From the NCBI GenBank assembly GCA_016801845.1, contig CM028912.1:8686001-8750000 (forward strand): 64,000 nucleotides of DNA, written 5' to 3'. Position numbers and translations under genes: made by a program. Positions within the stretch are counted from its first letter, which is position 1, and every line of letters starts with the position of its first letter. Below, one piece after another: positions 44,966 to 57,331 of the stretch. This stretch comes from Polydactylus sextarius. Lineage: Eukaryota > Chordata > Actinopteri > Polynemidae. The notes under the pieces are model-generated. The model saw nothing but the letters and a program-made list of their open reading frames with translations, was not told the DNA's origin and did no database searches.

Positions 44966-45232
44966 CATCTGCAACAAGGCGGAGACGGGGCCTCTTGTAT
45001 CTCCGAGGTTATTATCGATGGCGCTAACTGCATCAGTGACATCTCTGTCAAACGTGGCTCGTCCAGAGCAGAGAATGTTTTGAAAACATCCCTCAACCCG
45101 GATGCAGCCGACCCAGATCCCAACAGCTGGGCTTCTGCCTTTGGCTCTGACAGTCTCCTTGGACACATGAACACAGCACACCACAACAGATGTTCAGACC
45201 TCCTCCAGCATTTCTTGGTGTGGGAGGTTTGA
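44966..45232 (+). CDS. Candidate small gene, exon 2 (unidentified 92-residue product)
   Basis: After the acceptor TTTTAACCTTCACAG a frame of 88 codons runs to TGA at 45,230-45,232. With exon 1 it makes a 92-residue protein starting MGKQHLQQGGDGASC. It continues with VIIDGANCISDISVKRGSSR and DAADPDPNSWASAFGSDSLL, and ends in FLVWEV. I recognise no domain, signal peptide or membrane segment. It is Ser/Asp/Asn-rich and looks soluble. An AATAAA at 45,464-45,469 lies 230 bp after the stop. Caution is needed: this GC-richer patch is also open in other frames, which weakens the coding argument. It could instead be a non-coding transcript or a lineage-specific gene. Confidence 0.4.
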   Translation, partial: HLQQGGDGASCISEVIIDGANCISDISVKRGSSRAENVLKTSLNPDAADPDPNSWASAFGSDSLLGHMNTAHHNRCSDLLQHFLVWEV

Positions 45233-45469
45233 GCATAACGGTGCAGTGTCTCTCATCTTTGACTGGAGGATAAAAAATTAGTATAGGTCCTCATAAAAAA
45301 AAAAAAAAAGTTAAGTGTAACTTTTACCCCCTTCCTGTGTAGAATAGATAGGTATCTTTAGATACTACTGAAGAAAAAGATGATGCATTTGGAGGCTGGG
45401 TTTTTTGGGTGGAGTTAATACACGCGAAGGTGTTTAGGATGCGTCAGTGGCATTGAATCTGATAATAAA

Positions 45470-48400
45470 ATGTAAGTGTTGCTGAAGGGAGATTCTTGAT
45501 AAAGATGTGACATTAGTTTTTTTTTTTTTTATGTTAGATCCCTCTGAAGCTGGAAGCAATTACAGACTTCTCCAAGCAGCAAAGAATGTAGCAGGCGTTC
45601 ACCGCACTCTTTCAAAAGGATACATTTTTTTTCAGAAAGAAGAAGAAAAAAAAGGGCTGAAAAGACTTTTAGTCTATGAGGCTGTGGTGTGGACTAAACA
45701 TAACACATGAACTTACTTTCCCAAAAACTCCTTCACTGTTTCATTTCAGTGACAAAATGCCAGACAGGACAGTATTTCATTGTGTTGCTTTCAACCACAG
45801 AGCATAACTGGTTTTCATGGTGAGTGATGTAAGTTTCCTTTGGCTCTCGTTTTTATCTTATTTTCATCTTTTTGTCAAATTGTAACTTCATATTCATCAT
45901 TCCATAAAAGATAGTAAAAAGATAGTAAAACATTTTACAGCTTCATATGCACAGTTGCAAGAACATAAAGAGGTAAATAACCCCCCCAGTTGCATATGCA
46001 AGTGGTGGATCATTGTAAACATCACCCAAGTGTTTAAATATGGTTTATAATAACTTAATAAGAAAACAATATTATTTTCATAAGAGAATCCCCAAAAAAC
46101 TATAAGAATTTGCAAATTTCAGCCACACTGGTCACTATCACAGTGTTTACTCGCATCCTCGACCGTGACAGTGACAGAGAACTAGGTTGAGAATCGATCC
46201 TGTTACTGGCGAAACCATAAACACAGCGGCAACAAAGGCCTGCTCGGAGGAAAAGAATCAGTTCTAGGTCAATGCCCACTGCAGTCCTATATGTTCGGCC
46301 AGCTAATCATAAAGCACTCTAAATGCATATAGACCAGCTGCAGTGATGTGTTCAGCAGCTATTACACTGTACTCTGCAGTTTCTATGCAGTAAATAGCTT
46401 TAACAATTCAAAAGGAGAGATATTTTCACTTCCTTTCTTCCTTTAATTGTACCTGCTAACACCTCTGCTGACAGTTAGGGATAAATTGCAGTGTAAGTGC
46501 TAATTGGCTTGGTTCTAGGGTTTTCATTTATTTGGTTGATGTTTGGATTGATTGCGTGTTGCTTAGTTATGGGCAGTGTGCCTCGGGGATGAAAGCAATT
46601 AAAATCTTGAGTCTTTGCCATGATGGCGGCTGGTAATGCTTTCATCTCATTGTTTATTAGCAAAATGAGGAGCGGCTATTTTGTACTGTCCTAGTTAGAG
46701 AAAATAGTCGGGAAAACTTGGATCTGCTGCTCAGATCCAAGTTTGCTCAAAAAAAAAAAAAAAAAGAAGGAAAAAAAAGACAATCCTGACGCCACGACAT
46801 GCGCTAGCTCAATTAGGCATGTGCACTCAGACTTTAATTACTGTCATTTCTGAGAGCTTAATAGCAAACATAACACAATAAAGATATTATATCTCGTGTT
46901 GCCTTGCACTTGCATGTTGTCAGTGATATGATGAGTGCAGCTAGGAGAGCAGCAGCAGCAGCAATATACATTTATTTTCATGACATACATAACTGTGTAT
47001 TAAATGCAACGATGCACAGCCCTGGAGACTGATCCCATCTGTTTGGGCCCTGCCTGTGTAGTCAGAGACTCATCAAAATCTGGTCCCCAAGGTTTGTGCA
47101 AACACCCCACCCCCCACCCCCCATTTGTCTCTCCATTTGTTACCTCTTTTGTCTTATTGCTGAGAGGGTGGGGAGCCAGGGGCAAGAGCTCAACCCCACA
47201 GAAGGGGGGAGGGGGGGCCGTGGGATGGTAGTGGAGTGGGATGATGGACCCGAGCACTAATGGAGACAGTATCCATGAAATGACCCAGTGGAAGTGACGA
47301 TTCCTGGCCATGTTTTACGCTTGCATGAGCATATGGCTGGGGCTGGGGCAGGGTGGGGAGCTCTAGCAATGAGGTAGGGAGTGTGGAAAGAGACTAGCCA
47401 GGATGCTACTGTATGTTTTGTTTAGTCTCTCATCCATGTGCTACTGAAATAGAAAGAGGCGTCAGTAGGAATTACATTTTACTGTCTTTTACAGGATCAC
47501 TCTGGACTATAGCACGTAAGTCAGACTTACTGATTATTATTAAGCTGCTTAATCCATTTTAAAAAAAAGTTGTGATGATTTCCTTTAATGACTTTTATTA
47601 TTCTTGTCTTTGTCCTGATTCAATAGGTTTCCTTATATTTTTCTTTTAATAATAATGTAGATTTGGACTACCACATTACAGATTTGTGCTTTCCTTTGTT
47701 CAGGGCAGAATGAGTTTGCACTTGCTAATGGCTGAGCACCAAGGTGAAGCATAACCTTGTAACGTGATGACGTAGCTTACAAATGTCTCCTAACCTGGTC
47801 CCTGTGATAAATCCTATTTCCCTTCTTCCTCATCAAAGTTTATGCAACATCATATTTCACTTCCTCTTTTGTTCTGACTTCTTATCTTGTCCCTCAGGAG
47901 GGCTTTTTTCCAGGTCTTATTATTCCAATTAATACAGCTTGATGTGCCAACCGCCACTAAGAGAAATGCCTCAGGCAGCAAATGGCCTTATTTAGTGGGG
48001 ATGAATATTCATTTGTTTTGCATAATAATTTCAACCATGCTGTTACTTATTGATAAGGGACTTTATGTACACTATAATGCATTATATTTCCTAGAAGTGA
48101 TTGTGCTAGGATTACACAAAGAACATCAGCATCTTGATTGTCATTCATACAAATGCATAAAATAGAATTGTTGTTGTCACCTTCCCAACATCTGAGTTGG
48201 TTTTAATCATGGCTTTGAGTCTTATTTTATCATTTCTAATAGCTTTTATGGAACAAACAGTTTGTCTTTTGTAAAAACTGATACATTATGACACAGTAGA
48301 AGTCAAATATTTGGACGTAAACTGCATTGTATTTGTTTAGATTGCTGCAAGTTAAATTGCTGTTTTTTTCTGGACCAAAAAAGCCACAGGAACTTTGTGT

Positions 48401-49800
48401 GTGTTAGTCTGGATCGAGGATCAGGCTGGGTTTCCAGTTGGTGATGTGAGGACAGTCACTAAAACCACAGCCCAGACAAGTTTTCTTTTTTGGAATAGCT
48501 AAAACAGAAGAAGACATTTTTCCACTTAATGTTTATTACAGTTCAGAGAGGGGCGAGAGTAGCACACCATTTTCACATTTGAAAAAAAAAAAGAAGAAGA
48601 AGAAAAAAAAAAGCCTGGGCTTCAAATGTCAGCGTCACTCTGCGATCCATGTAAATGTCATGAGTTTTATGGGATTTAATTGCAGCGAAGTGAATCTCAT
48701 TGTGAACATGTGAAGAAGCAGAATTGTTATTTCACAGAGTGGCATTGTGTGGCCTCGGGCGGTGCAGGCAACGCTTTCCAAGGTTTCCTTGCTTTTGGAA
48801 ATTACTAAAGCAGAGACATACATCTGAAGAGTGATGTGAAAATAATGCAGCATTGCTTTGTGTGTGTGTGTGTCTGTATGTTTTACATGGGAAATTGATT
48901 TGTGCTGTGTTGTTTACAAATCCATTAGTGTGTTGGTAATGTGTACAGAGTGAGCTAAGCGAAGGAGTCACACTAGAAGTCATGCTTAATTTGATTATTG
49001 TCTCTCCTTACTTGTCGAGCCTGAGAGTTTTAGTCGTGGTCACTGGGAGAAGGGTGACCCCCTCTTTAGGTTGCCGCTAACAATGTCTTCACACATTTCT
49101 TTCCCTCTGCTAAATGCATCAGACTTTAGATTGGCATGGGATGCTGGAAGGAAGTGGAGAGTGACAGACAGAAGTGAGCTTGACTGAGAAACAAACAAGC
49201 TGTGAAGAGAGAGCTGAAGGTTTGCCAGTGAAAAGATTAGAGTGGCATCTGGCTCCTGTGCCAAGATGCATCGTTGCTTTTGCCACACTGTCATGGCAAC
49301 GGAAGCTTTCTGCTTCCCTGCCAGTCCCCCCACTGAGTGTCCAGACTGTAGCAAAGAGACATAAAAGGAGCTTGTGATATTCACATTGACCCTAACATTT
49401 GCCCAGTTAGTCACGTACAACATACACCACGCTTTCTTGAATTTGGCTGTGTGAAGCAGACATTTTCTACGTCAGATTTGATTACTTACACATTTCCATG
49501 GCTTTATTTTTTCCCTTTTGAATGACATGTAAATAAGACAGCTGCATAAAAGTCTATTATAAATGTGCACGTAACCTCAGCTGAGCATCTCTACAGGCCC
49601 ATCCATCTCAGTGCTCCCATTTGTCATGCAGGGTACCTCTGTTCCCCGGTGACCAATCACGAGTGCCTCGTTGGTGGCACACACACACACATACACACAC
49701 TCACACACACACACCACCACCTCATCATCAGATGTGATTGACAGCCTCCCACAGGAAGAAGGGGGGGTTATTTACCTCTTTATGTTCTCATGGGACGAAG
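45470..49800. other. Intergenic spacer upstream of mid1
   Basis: No gene is supported. There are poly(A) tracts at 46,747-46,765 and 48,582-48,612, a G/C-rich patch at 47,100-47,230 and a (CA)n at 49,679-49,713. Two unusually complex, repeat-free stretches (46.48-46.67 and 47.93-48.14 kb) look like candidate conserved non-coding elements. Confidence 0.45.
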
Positions 49801-49859
49801 TTAATGATCCCAGCCAACAAAATAATACAAAGAGGGAAAAAGCTTGAGAAGTCGGCGCC

Positions 49860-50106
49860 TGGTTGAACCATTTGGAGCAGTTTCGGCTTCCTTTAGAGAG
49901 GATTAGAGAAGAAGAAGCTGTGTGAAGAGAATTTCAGAGATAGCGGTGAGACAGACGAAGCAGCAGAGCCCAGACAGAGTGTAGGCAGCTAAAGGGAGGC
50001 TTCTGAGGAAAGCTGGTGTTTTCAGAAAATTTTCTCCCTGGGTTTTATTTCTGTATTCATCTGTCACCCGGACTATGGACTGTCTAATAGACTAACACAC
50101 TGCAAG
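49860..50106 (+). other. mid1: Candidate non-coding first exon of mid1 (1a)
   Basis: Purine-rich, moderately GC-rich sequence ends in the strong donor TGCAAG|GTAAGG at 50,107. It contains a six-codon uORF (50,075-50,095). Mammalian MID1 is known to have several alternative untranslated first exons upstream of the exon carrying the start codon, and this lies in the right place and orientation. The 5' end is not defined. Confidence 0.4.
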
Positions 50107-51539
50107 GTAAGGAGTGATCTTTACTTCCAGTGGGTGACACTTTAAAGTCGCCTTTAAGTTTCTTTTAGACTTTTGAGGACTTGGGTTTGAGAAAGTTTTG
50201 GTGCACCTAAAATATCCATGCTTTGTTGTGTTCTATAAGCTTCTTTCTCCTCTTGTTTGAAATTAAGCTATTTATATCTAAATTTACAGCAAAGTAAAAA
50301 TATTATATTATTTTCTGTGGTTTTCTTTCAACATGTTTCACCCTGCTCATTTAATACATAATGTGATATTAAATCAAATCTTATTTTGGATCTTGTGCAA
50401 ATACCAAGATATTAAGGCGTTTATTTTGCTTTTAAAGTCATTTTTAACCTTAATAGACTTTGGACTCTATGTTGTTTTCATTACTCTCACCTTTCTTTTC
50501 ATACTCTATTGAACCCTTCAGGCTTAACTGTAACACGAGCACCACTGGCAAGAGTTTGGTTTTACTACTAATCCATATCAATCAATGAGGATTAACCACT
50601 TAATATAAACATTTGCTTTAACACAGAGATATTGTATCAGAACCTTTCATTCGCTGACAAGGTCATCTCAGGTAATGGCCTCTAACTACAAACCTCAGAC
50701 GTTAACAGTCTCAGATCCAGTGTTAAAGGAATTGATCACACTTTATGTGATCAGCATCACTGTTTGGATGCTGACTGTGTCAGCCAGGAGACGTTTGGGA
50801 ACATTTTCCACGAAGCCAAAGTGAACAGATGCCAACAATGTGAGACAACTTTCAACACTATCTAAGTCAGCTGTCGCAACCACAGTACATTCCTGCGTGT
50901 TTCCATTTCAGTGAATTTGTTCCCAGGGAGGAAAAAGAGAAAAAAAAAAAAAAAAACAAAAGGGTGTGATCGCTCTGAGAAATGCAGTTGATAAAAGTTA
51001 ACTTTTGTTTCCTACCCAGAGAAGTTTTCTTTTTGGTCAACATCTGGGTTTATAGACGTGGTTGTTGTGTGGCAAGCGAGTGGATTGTCTCTACATGTTC
51101 CTATATTTATCCATGTTAGAGTTTGCACTGACAAAGCATCACTGTTGTTCTCTGTGGGGAGTATAATCATCACTGATCCCTATGTTTGCTTTTGTGCTGT
51201 TTCATTTGTGTATGAATCATATTTCCAACTGTAATAATCTAGTTTATGTTTGCTGCTGAGGAATAAAAAGCAGCTCAGAGTCTGTATGAATATGGTCAGT
51301 AATACCAGTGAAACCCATTGTTGTATTTATGCAAATATCTCAAGAAAGAATGTATTTCTTTTAAAGCCCTGACTGTTTTTGTGGTGTGCTTTTCACTTAT
51401 CTGGAGGATGTTTATTTGACGATGACAAAAAAGCTTTGTTGAGAGTTTGTGGCAATGCTCCATGCTCCGATAGCCTTGAGTGATAGACCAAACCAGAAGC
51501 CCTGCCCCTCTTTTGTGTGATTGGCTAATGCAACAATTT

Positions 51540-51820
51540 GCAGCCCACTGGGTGTAGATGGGATAGGTACAGCTCTCAGTGAGAGAGAAGAGAAAAAGGG
51601 TGGAAAGTTTCGATCCTTCTGTTGATTTCCAGTAGGCTCTGAGAACAGGGTTAGCAGGTCAGAAACTCACACAGAGAGCGAGAGAGAAATCACTTCTGCT
51701 CAAAGTCGTGACCTCTGCAGCGGATGAGCTGTGCAGAGCCTCAAATCATCAACACTGACTGATTTTTCAAAGGTGGCTCTTTCCTCTCTTGTCCTGTTTA
51801 TGGATGTAATCATGTGGCAG
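51540..51820 (+). other. mid1: Candidate non-coding first exon of mid1 (1b)
   Basis: A consensus donor TGGCAG|GTAAGT ends this stretch at 51,820. It follows a possible inverted CCAAT box (GATTGGCT near 51,520) and GA-rich sequence. An ATG at 51,800 reads MDVIMWQ into the donor. If spliced to 57,276 that frame continues and stops at 57,327-57,329, two bases before the MID1 ATG, so it would be a uORF. The assignment is inferred from position and donor only. Confidence 0.4.
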
Positions 51821-54800
51821 GTAAGTCAGAGGGCCATTCTTAATTCGGTCTGTATTTTTTATTTGCCTGTGACTCAGTGTTTTGCTGCCAAAACACTGAG
51901 TCATCATATATTTCCAAGCCTCTGGGAAGTTTCTCTGTGCAAGTGCAGAGTCTGTTTGGCCTTGTGCTCACAGAATCCTCCATGTTTTCAACTCTCAGGG
52001 TAACAAGATGACTAAGTGAGAAGGCTGAGGGGAAATTGTGATTAAAAAAAACTTTAAAGTGAGTGGAAGTAGTTTTCCAGCTTAAAAGCAGCTATTCTGA
52101 ACCACTTTTTGCTTTGTAGAATATCCTAAAAAAATACACCTCTGTATGAACTATGGCTTAAAGTATATATAATATTTGTTAGAGCAATCACTGCCGATCA
52201 CTTTAGAGTATTACTTCTGACTGTACACTTACAGTGAGCTATCTTTGTCCCATGTGTCATCATCAAAGTTTATTTTATGACCTTTTCCTCAAACGTAAAA
52301 GATCCAGTGCAGCAGCGAGGGAGATAAAACCAGCCTTTCATTCATGATACGGCAGCAAAATGTCACTTACTCCACTGATAAGATAAAAGATAAAGACATA
52401 TCCCCCCACTACCACCCCCGCAGCATCCATACATGCTCTGGCAGTGCTCCTGGACACAGTTTTTGACAGGTCTACATACATAAAACCACACGTGAGTCTT
52501 GTTACATGAAGATAATGACGAGTTAAGGTGGAACAATGGGGATCTGTGGTTTCCCTCCTTATTAATTAGTAACTTATCTTGTTCCTGTGAGCAGGAATGT
52601 TAGACATCCTCCCTACCCAAGAGCTCTGCCTTTGATCACCTCTGTGACAAATAGATATTTAGAGTCACCATGGCAACACTTGCAAGACTTTCACAACATT
52701 GATTTTTACATTAAGTTGAGATTAATTGGAGGGCAAGTGTGAGAATGATAACAGTAATAATGGGTATTGTTGCTTTAATTAGTAGATTTGGGCGAATTTT
52801 TATAAAGATATATAAAAATTAATATAATTGGGCTAAATTAAATTTGAAACATTCTTTGAATTAGAATAATATTCTCAGTTATGGCAGTTAAATGTCAGAA
52901 TTTTAATTTTGTAATTTTTTTTTTTCTTAGTGAGAAAGGTCAAATCTCAGGGGCGTTTGTTGTAGTTCGTACACCAGCCACACGATGTCGCTCGTTGTAT
53001 GTGTTCATGTTCGTCAGCAGATTAAAAAAAAAAAAAAAAAAAAAACTTCCATTCCTGTTGTATGACGTCTGCAACTTGCTTCTCACACGAGGCAGGGCGG
53101 ATAAACAGACATATAAAAACAGGGTTGGATTCATTGATTTTAAAGACGTGAGGACTCGTTTTTTTTGGATAGTTTTTTTTTTTTTTTCGCTCAGTAAGAT
53201 CTCGACCTCCCTCTCCCTTACGTCTGGACCTTTAAGCCGAGTGCTTGGAAAGTCACTTTCTGCAAAGTTTCCTGTGGTTGTGGAAAGGATACAGGGTTTT
53301 CCCCGCTGATGCCACCTGCCAAGCCGCCGAGAGGAAGTGAGAGTTTGGCCGCAGCCTCTGATGCTGACCACAATGACCTGTACTGCACAGACAGTAAGAG
53401 TGTTAAAGACAAAAAAAAAAAAAAAAAAAAAAAAACCCTCTGTTTCCACTTCTTATTCATTAGATATCTACAGATCTGCAGTAACCTATAGACTTGTTGG
53501 AGCTTCATTATAAAACATCCTGCGCAGGGAAGGAAGCTCAAGCCCCAGAATAGGAAGTAAATGTGTGTTTACATCAGTTTTCCAGATGAGTGCACAGAAA
53601 AACTTCTGACATTGTCACTCTTACCCGTGTAAACCTGTGTGAAAGATGGATACTCTCTTAATTTAGTAGCACATATGTTTATATTTGTAATTAAATGGAC
53701 CTCCATGTTCATTTGAATAATAACTGATAACAACAACAATAATAATAATCATAATGATGGATGTTGGTGAAGACCAGGCTGCATAAAGCTAATCTGAGTA
53801 ATGTGCTCAGCTGCAGATCAGGTAGATTTGTCTAATCAGTTGGCTTGTGCCACCACAGCTGTAAACCACATTAGGCCTCAGTGAAGCTGCTGCTGTGACG
53901 TCTGCTTCAGGGATGCGAGCAACAGGCCACACATTGGTCACAGCCACGCTACCAAGACAGGATTACAGATAAATACGTTAGGTGTCTGCCCCAGGAAAGA
54001 AGACAAAGAGACAATCACACTCTTTTCAGTGGCTGGATACATGCTTCAGAGCCGTCATTAAGGCTGATAAAAGACCATAACCAAAAGGATTAGAAAGTGC
54101 TTGAGTAGGAAATTGTCTTCCTATCAGGAGACATTGTAATTGTTTTATCTCCAAATGACCCATTATTTCTTAATAAAATAAAACGTCAGCTCCCAGGGTC
54201 ATTATTTGACAAAGAGCCTCATAGTGGAGTGTCTCTGTCCCACCTGACCAGACAAGTGCAATTGTAGCTGTTAAAGTAATGTATAGTAGTTTTGGGATGA
54301 GAGGCTATAACATTATTAATGTAGCTCCTTAAGTGCAAGAAGAGTGATATTCAAACAGCATCAAGATATGTAAAGTAATAAAACTTAAAACTTTAATTTG
54401 AATAAGAAATATTCAATAAGTTCCCCCCTCTGATCTCTCTTTCATCCCTGTTTGAGAGTATGTAGCAGAAACCTGTCGCATTCCCTCGTGCGTCTTCCAG
54501 GCGATGTAGCTCCCACCCATCGCTCTGTCTGAACTCCAGCGTGTCTTTAATATTTACAGTGTGCATCTGTCTCTCGGAGAGGAGAGCCACTCTGGGGACA
54601 CCTATGAATGAAAGGGGAATCCAAATGGAGCACAGCAGGGATGTGTCTGGAAATAGAGGCACATGGTAAGCAGACGGTAACTCGGTGATTCCCACATCAC
54701 GGCCAACCGGGACAGACTGGGATGTAGCAGATGTTGCGTGGAGTCTGTCTTTATTTGCAGTCTTGTCTGTCAGAGTGGATGCTTAGTGCACTTGAGTTCC

Positions 54801-55256
54801 TCTCTGTCAGGAGGGTTTATAGAGATAGACATAGTTTTACTGTAAAGATATACGGCGGCACTCAGTGATACATACACTTCATAAGCCTCTGGAGAGACAA
54901 ACAACAAAGCGTGATGCATTGACTGCCTCCACTTCACCTTGTTTGTATGATGCTGGGGGGATTTCTATCTATCCCACGTTACAGATGACTCCTGCTGCCT
55001 CTCGGGCTGCCTCTCATCTGTGTCTGTGTCTTCAGCCTTTCTCTTTGAATTCCCCAGTGGCAAAGCAAGAAAAGTTCCAATTCGCAGCATTGTGCTGCTA
55101 GAAGCGGAGGGATGGTCACACAAGGGAAACCTGAAACTGATCCTGACGGTTTGAATTTCTGAATAGGCAGGGCTGAGGGGACACTAACCTGCCTGTGAGG
55201 ACATTGGCTGTGCTTTTACACAATCCTGTGCCTCTGCTTATTTGCTGATTTTGACT

Positions 55257-55303
55257 CACTCTCTCTCTCTCTCTTACTCTCTCTCTCTCTCTCTCTCTCT
55301 CTT
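55257..55303 (+). repeat. (CT)n microsatellite
   Basis: About 22 CT units with one TA interruption form a polypyrimidine run in the plus-strand transcript. Confidence 0.93.
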
Positions 55304-56636
55304 TGGCTGTTGTCCGCTCACTCTCTTGCTCTCTCTCTTCTTCCAGTACTGGCCAGCGCTCCAGCTGTAGGTGGAGCTGGCTTTCCTGGAATTGTCGGGC
55401 AACTTTTCCTGTTGTGCTTGCTACCTCTTGCTCAATCTCTTGCTTTAATGACAGCTCTGCAGCAGGATTACTGGGGCTGTGGAAGACTTGTGCCTTCTGG
55501 ATGTGCCCCCTTCTCTCTTCTACTACTACAACTACTACTACTACTACTATTGCTGCGGTTCATGGCTTGTGCATATGTTGTTATAAATATGTTTTCATGA
55601 ATCAGGTCAGAAGTTTTCCTTCAGCAGAAATGTCTCGGCTGTGCAAAGTGGGGCGAAATCCATCGGTGGGTAAAGTAAACTGTGTATGAATGGAAGAGCT
55701 TTCAGGAGTGCGTAATTTACTCGGGGCTGTGACTCAGTTTGCAGTGGCTCTTTGCCACAGTGTTCTTTTACTAGCTTTTTGTAACTTGGGGGTATTTTGT
55801 ACCACAGGTGATGACATCAGAAGATAAGCGCCTTTGTATTATGTTTGTCTTACAAAGCTTTTTATTCACTTTGTATTTGGGACAACCTGATTGAAATGAC
55901 AACTTCAGATGTTTGACAAGACTTGTGAAAATAGAAGAGCTGCTTCTGTTTTGCTAAAAAGTGATGTGATGTCGTCTTGTGTCTCAAATGAGAACATGTT
56001 GGGAAAGTAGTTTGGTAGTTTCATGTGTCACGGAACTTACACTGTACATGCACTGAAGTAGTTAAGATTTAGTGATGAATGATATAATACCAGCGATTAA
56101 GTAATCTCTAAATCAGAAGGTGTGATGTTTATTTTATTTATTGATTTAGTTTGAGGGCTTTGCATAGCGAAAAGAGGTTGCCACTCTACAATAACGTCTA
56201 GACGCTTGTGTTCACCGTTTTGTTTTTAAATAACAAAATATCAGAGAAACAAAGTCCCACAGATGCATCACAGTCGCTAGAGACAAGTGCAACAATCGCC
56301 TCTTGTTTTGTACAGTACAGGGTGATAGTTGAATGTCTATGAAGATTTGAATAGAATGGAAAGAACAAACCCAGGTCTGTAGCTCGGAGGTAATTGCTGT
56401 ATCCTCGCAACTTCAAAAGGCTACTTGTGTCCAACTGTCTTGATAATGAGCTTTTGCCTTTTTCACACATAATGAGTGGAGGTAGAGAGTTCACATAGAG
56501 AGACGCTGTGAGCACAGTGTGTCCACTCGCAGCTGGGGTGTCTGACTGGCCTTGAACAAAGGCTTAGTGTCTGTGATAGTGTGGAGCCCCAGCCATCAGC
56601 AAGCAGGCCAATAGACTTCTGCTTGGCTGAGCTGTC

Positions 56637-56668
56637 AGTCCTCACTGGCCAGCAGGCCAGTGAGGACT
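56637..56668. repeat. Perfect inverted repeat, 14-bp arms, 4-base loop
   Basis: AGTCCTCACTGGCC is followed by AGCA and then its exact reverse complement GGCCAGTGAGGACT. The structure would be a very stable hairpin (10 of 14 pairs are G-C). It lies about 610 bp upstream of the mid1 start exon. Confidence 0.97.
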
Positions 56669-57275
56669 ACAGTATAGACTAGAACACATGGGGACAGGCT
56701 AGACTATTCCACTGCCAAATTAAAATGAGACGCTGCTGCATTCTTCAAGTTGTAAGTTCAGCCAAATAGAGCATACACAAGTCTGATACATGCATCGTAT
56801 GCAAACACGTGTTTTTGTTTGAGTGCTCTCCCGCCTGCTCTGTTTATTTTTTCGATTTTGATTCATTTCCATAAACAGACATCTGTTGCAAATATTTACA
56901 TAATATGTATATTCATATTTAGTTTGCTGTGGAATTCAAACAAGACTCCTGATAAAGATCAATAATTGTGCTTTGGATTTTCGAGGAGGCTCTATGTCTA
57001 AGCAATAACAATACCTTTTTTTTAATATAGATTCATCTGCTTTTGGATTCGCAGAAAGTAGATGAATTCACTAAACCAAAGGTGACATCATGTCGTGGCC
57101 AACAATCCAAAACTGCTATCTTTTAAGAAGAGATGTTTCATATATTTGTTTGGAAATAATCTGATGTAAACTAATATGATCTAATATAATATGATATAAT
57201 ATGATATTGTAATCGGAGTTGACCTCCCTGGGAGGTAAAACATTTCTCTGATTTGTTTTTGTGTCATCTTCACAG

Positions 57276-57331
57276 ATAGCTGATCAGCTTCCCTGGATTT
57301 CGCAGACATCCCTTCTTTGTTTCGCCTGAAG
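57276..57331 (+). promoter_or_regulatory. mid1: mid1 5' UTR segment of the start exon
   Basis: The acceptor CATCTTCACAG at 57,275 is followed by 56 nt of leader without an ATG, then ATGGAAACACTG. An upstream acceptor right before the start exon shows that the transcript begins further upstream. Confidence 0.75.

Larger units (their letters stand above)
52900..57275 (+). other. mid1: 5' region / intron upstream of the mid1 start exon
   Basis: Non-coding sequence with poly(A) or poly(T) tracts at 53,024-53,045, 53,169-53,187 and 53,411-53,434, a (CT)n at 55,257-55,303 and an AT-rich simple repeat at 57,166-57,210. A perfect inverted repeat lies at 56,637-56,668. A 100-codon minus-strand frame at 54,393-54,695 has no supporting signals. 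Confidence 0.5.

Noticed and set aside
47000..47311. ORFs on both strands in the C/G-rich 47.1-47.2 kb patch
   Set aside because: Low-complexity poly(C)/poly(G) stretches suppress stops. The translations are Pro/Gly-rich and repetitive.
49040..49423. Minus-strand 127-codon ORF upstream of mid1
   Set aside because: A shorter frame is open on the opposite strand over the same stretch, and no similarity or splice logic supports either.
54393..54770. Minus-strand open frame of over 100 codons (contains DTLEFRQSDGWELHRLEDAR)
   Set aside because: The composition is protein-like, but there is no start ATG in a good context, no consistent splice sites, and a frame this long is expected a few times by chance in a 64-kb window.
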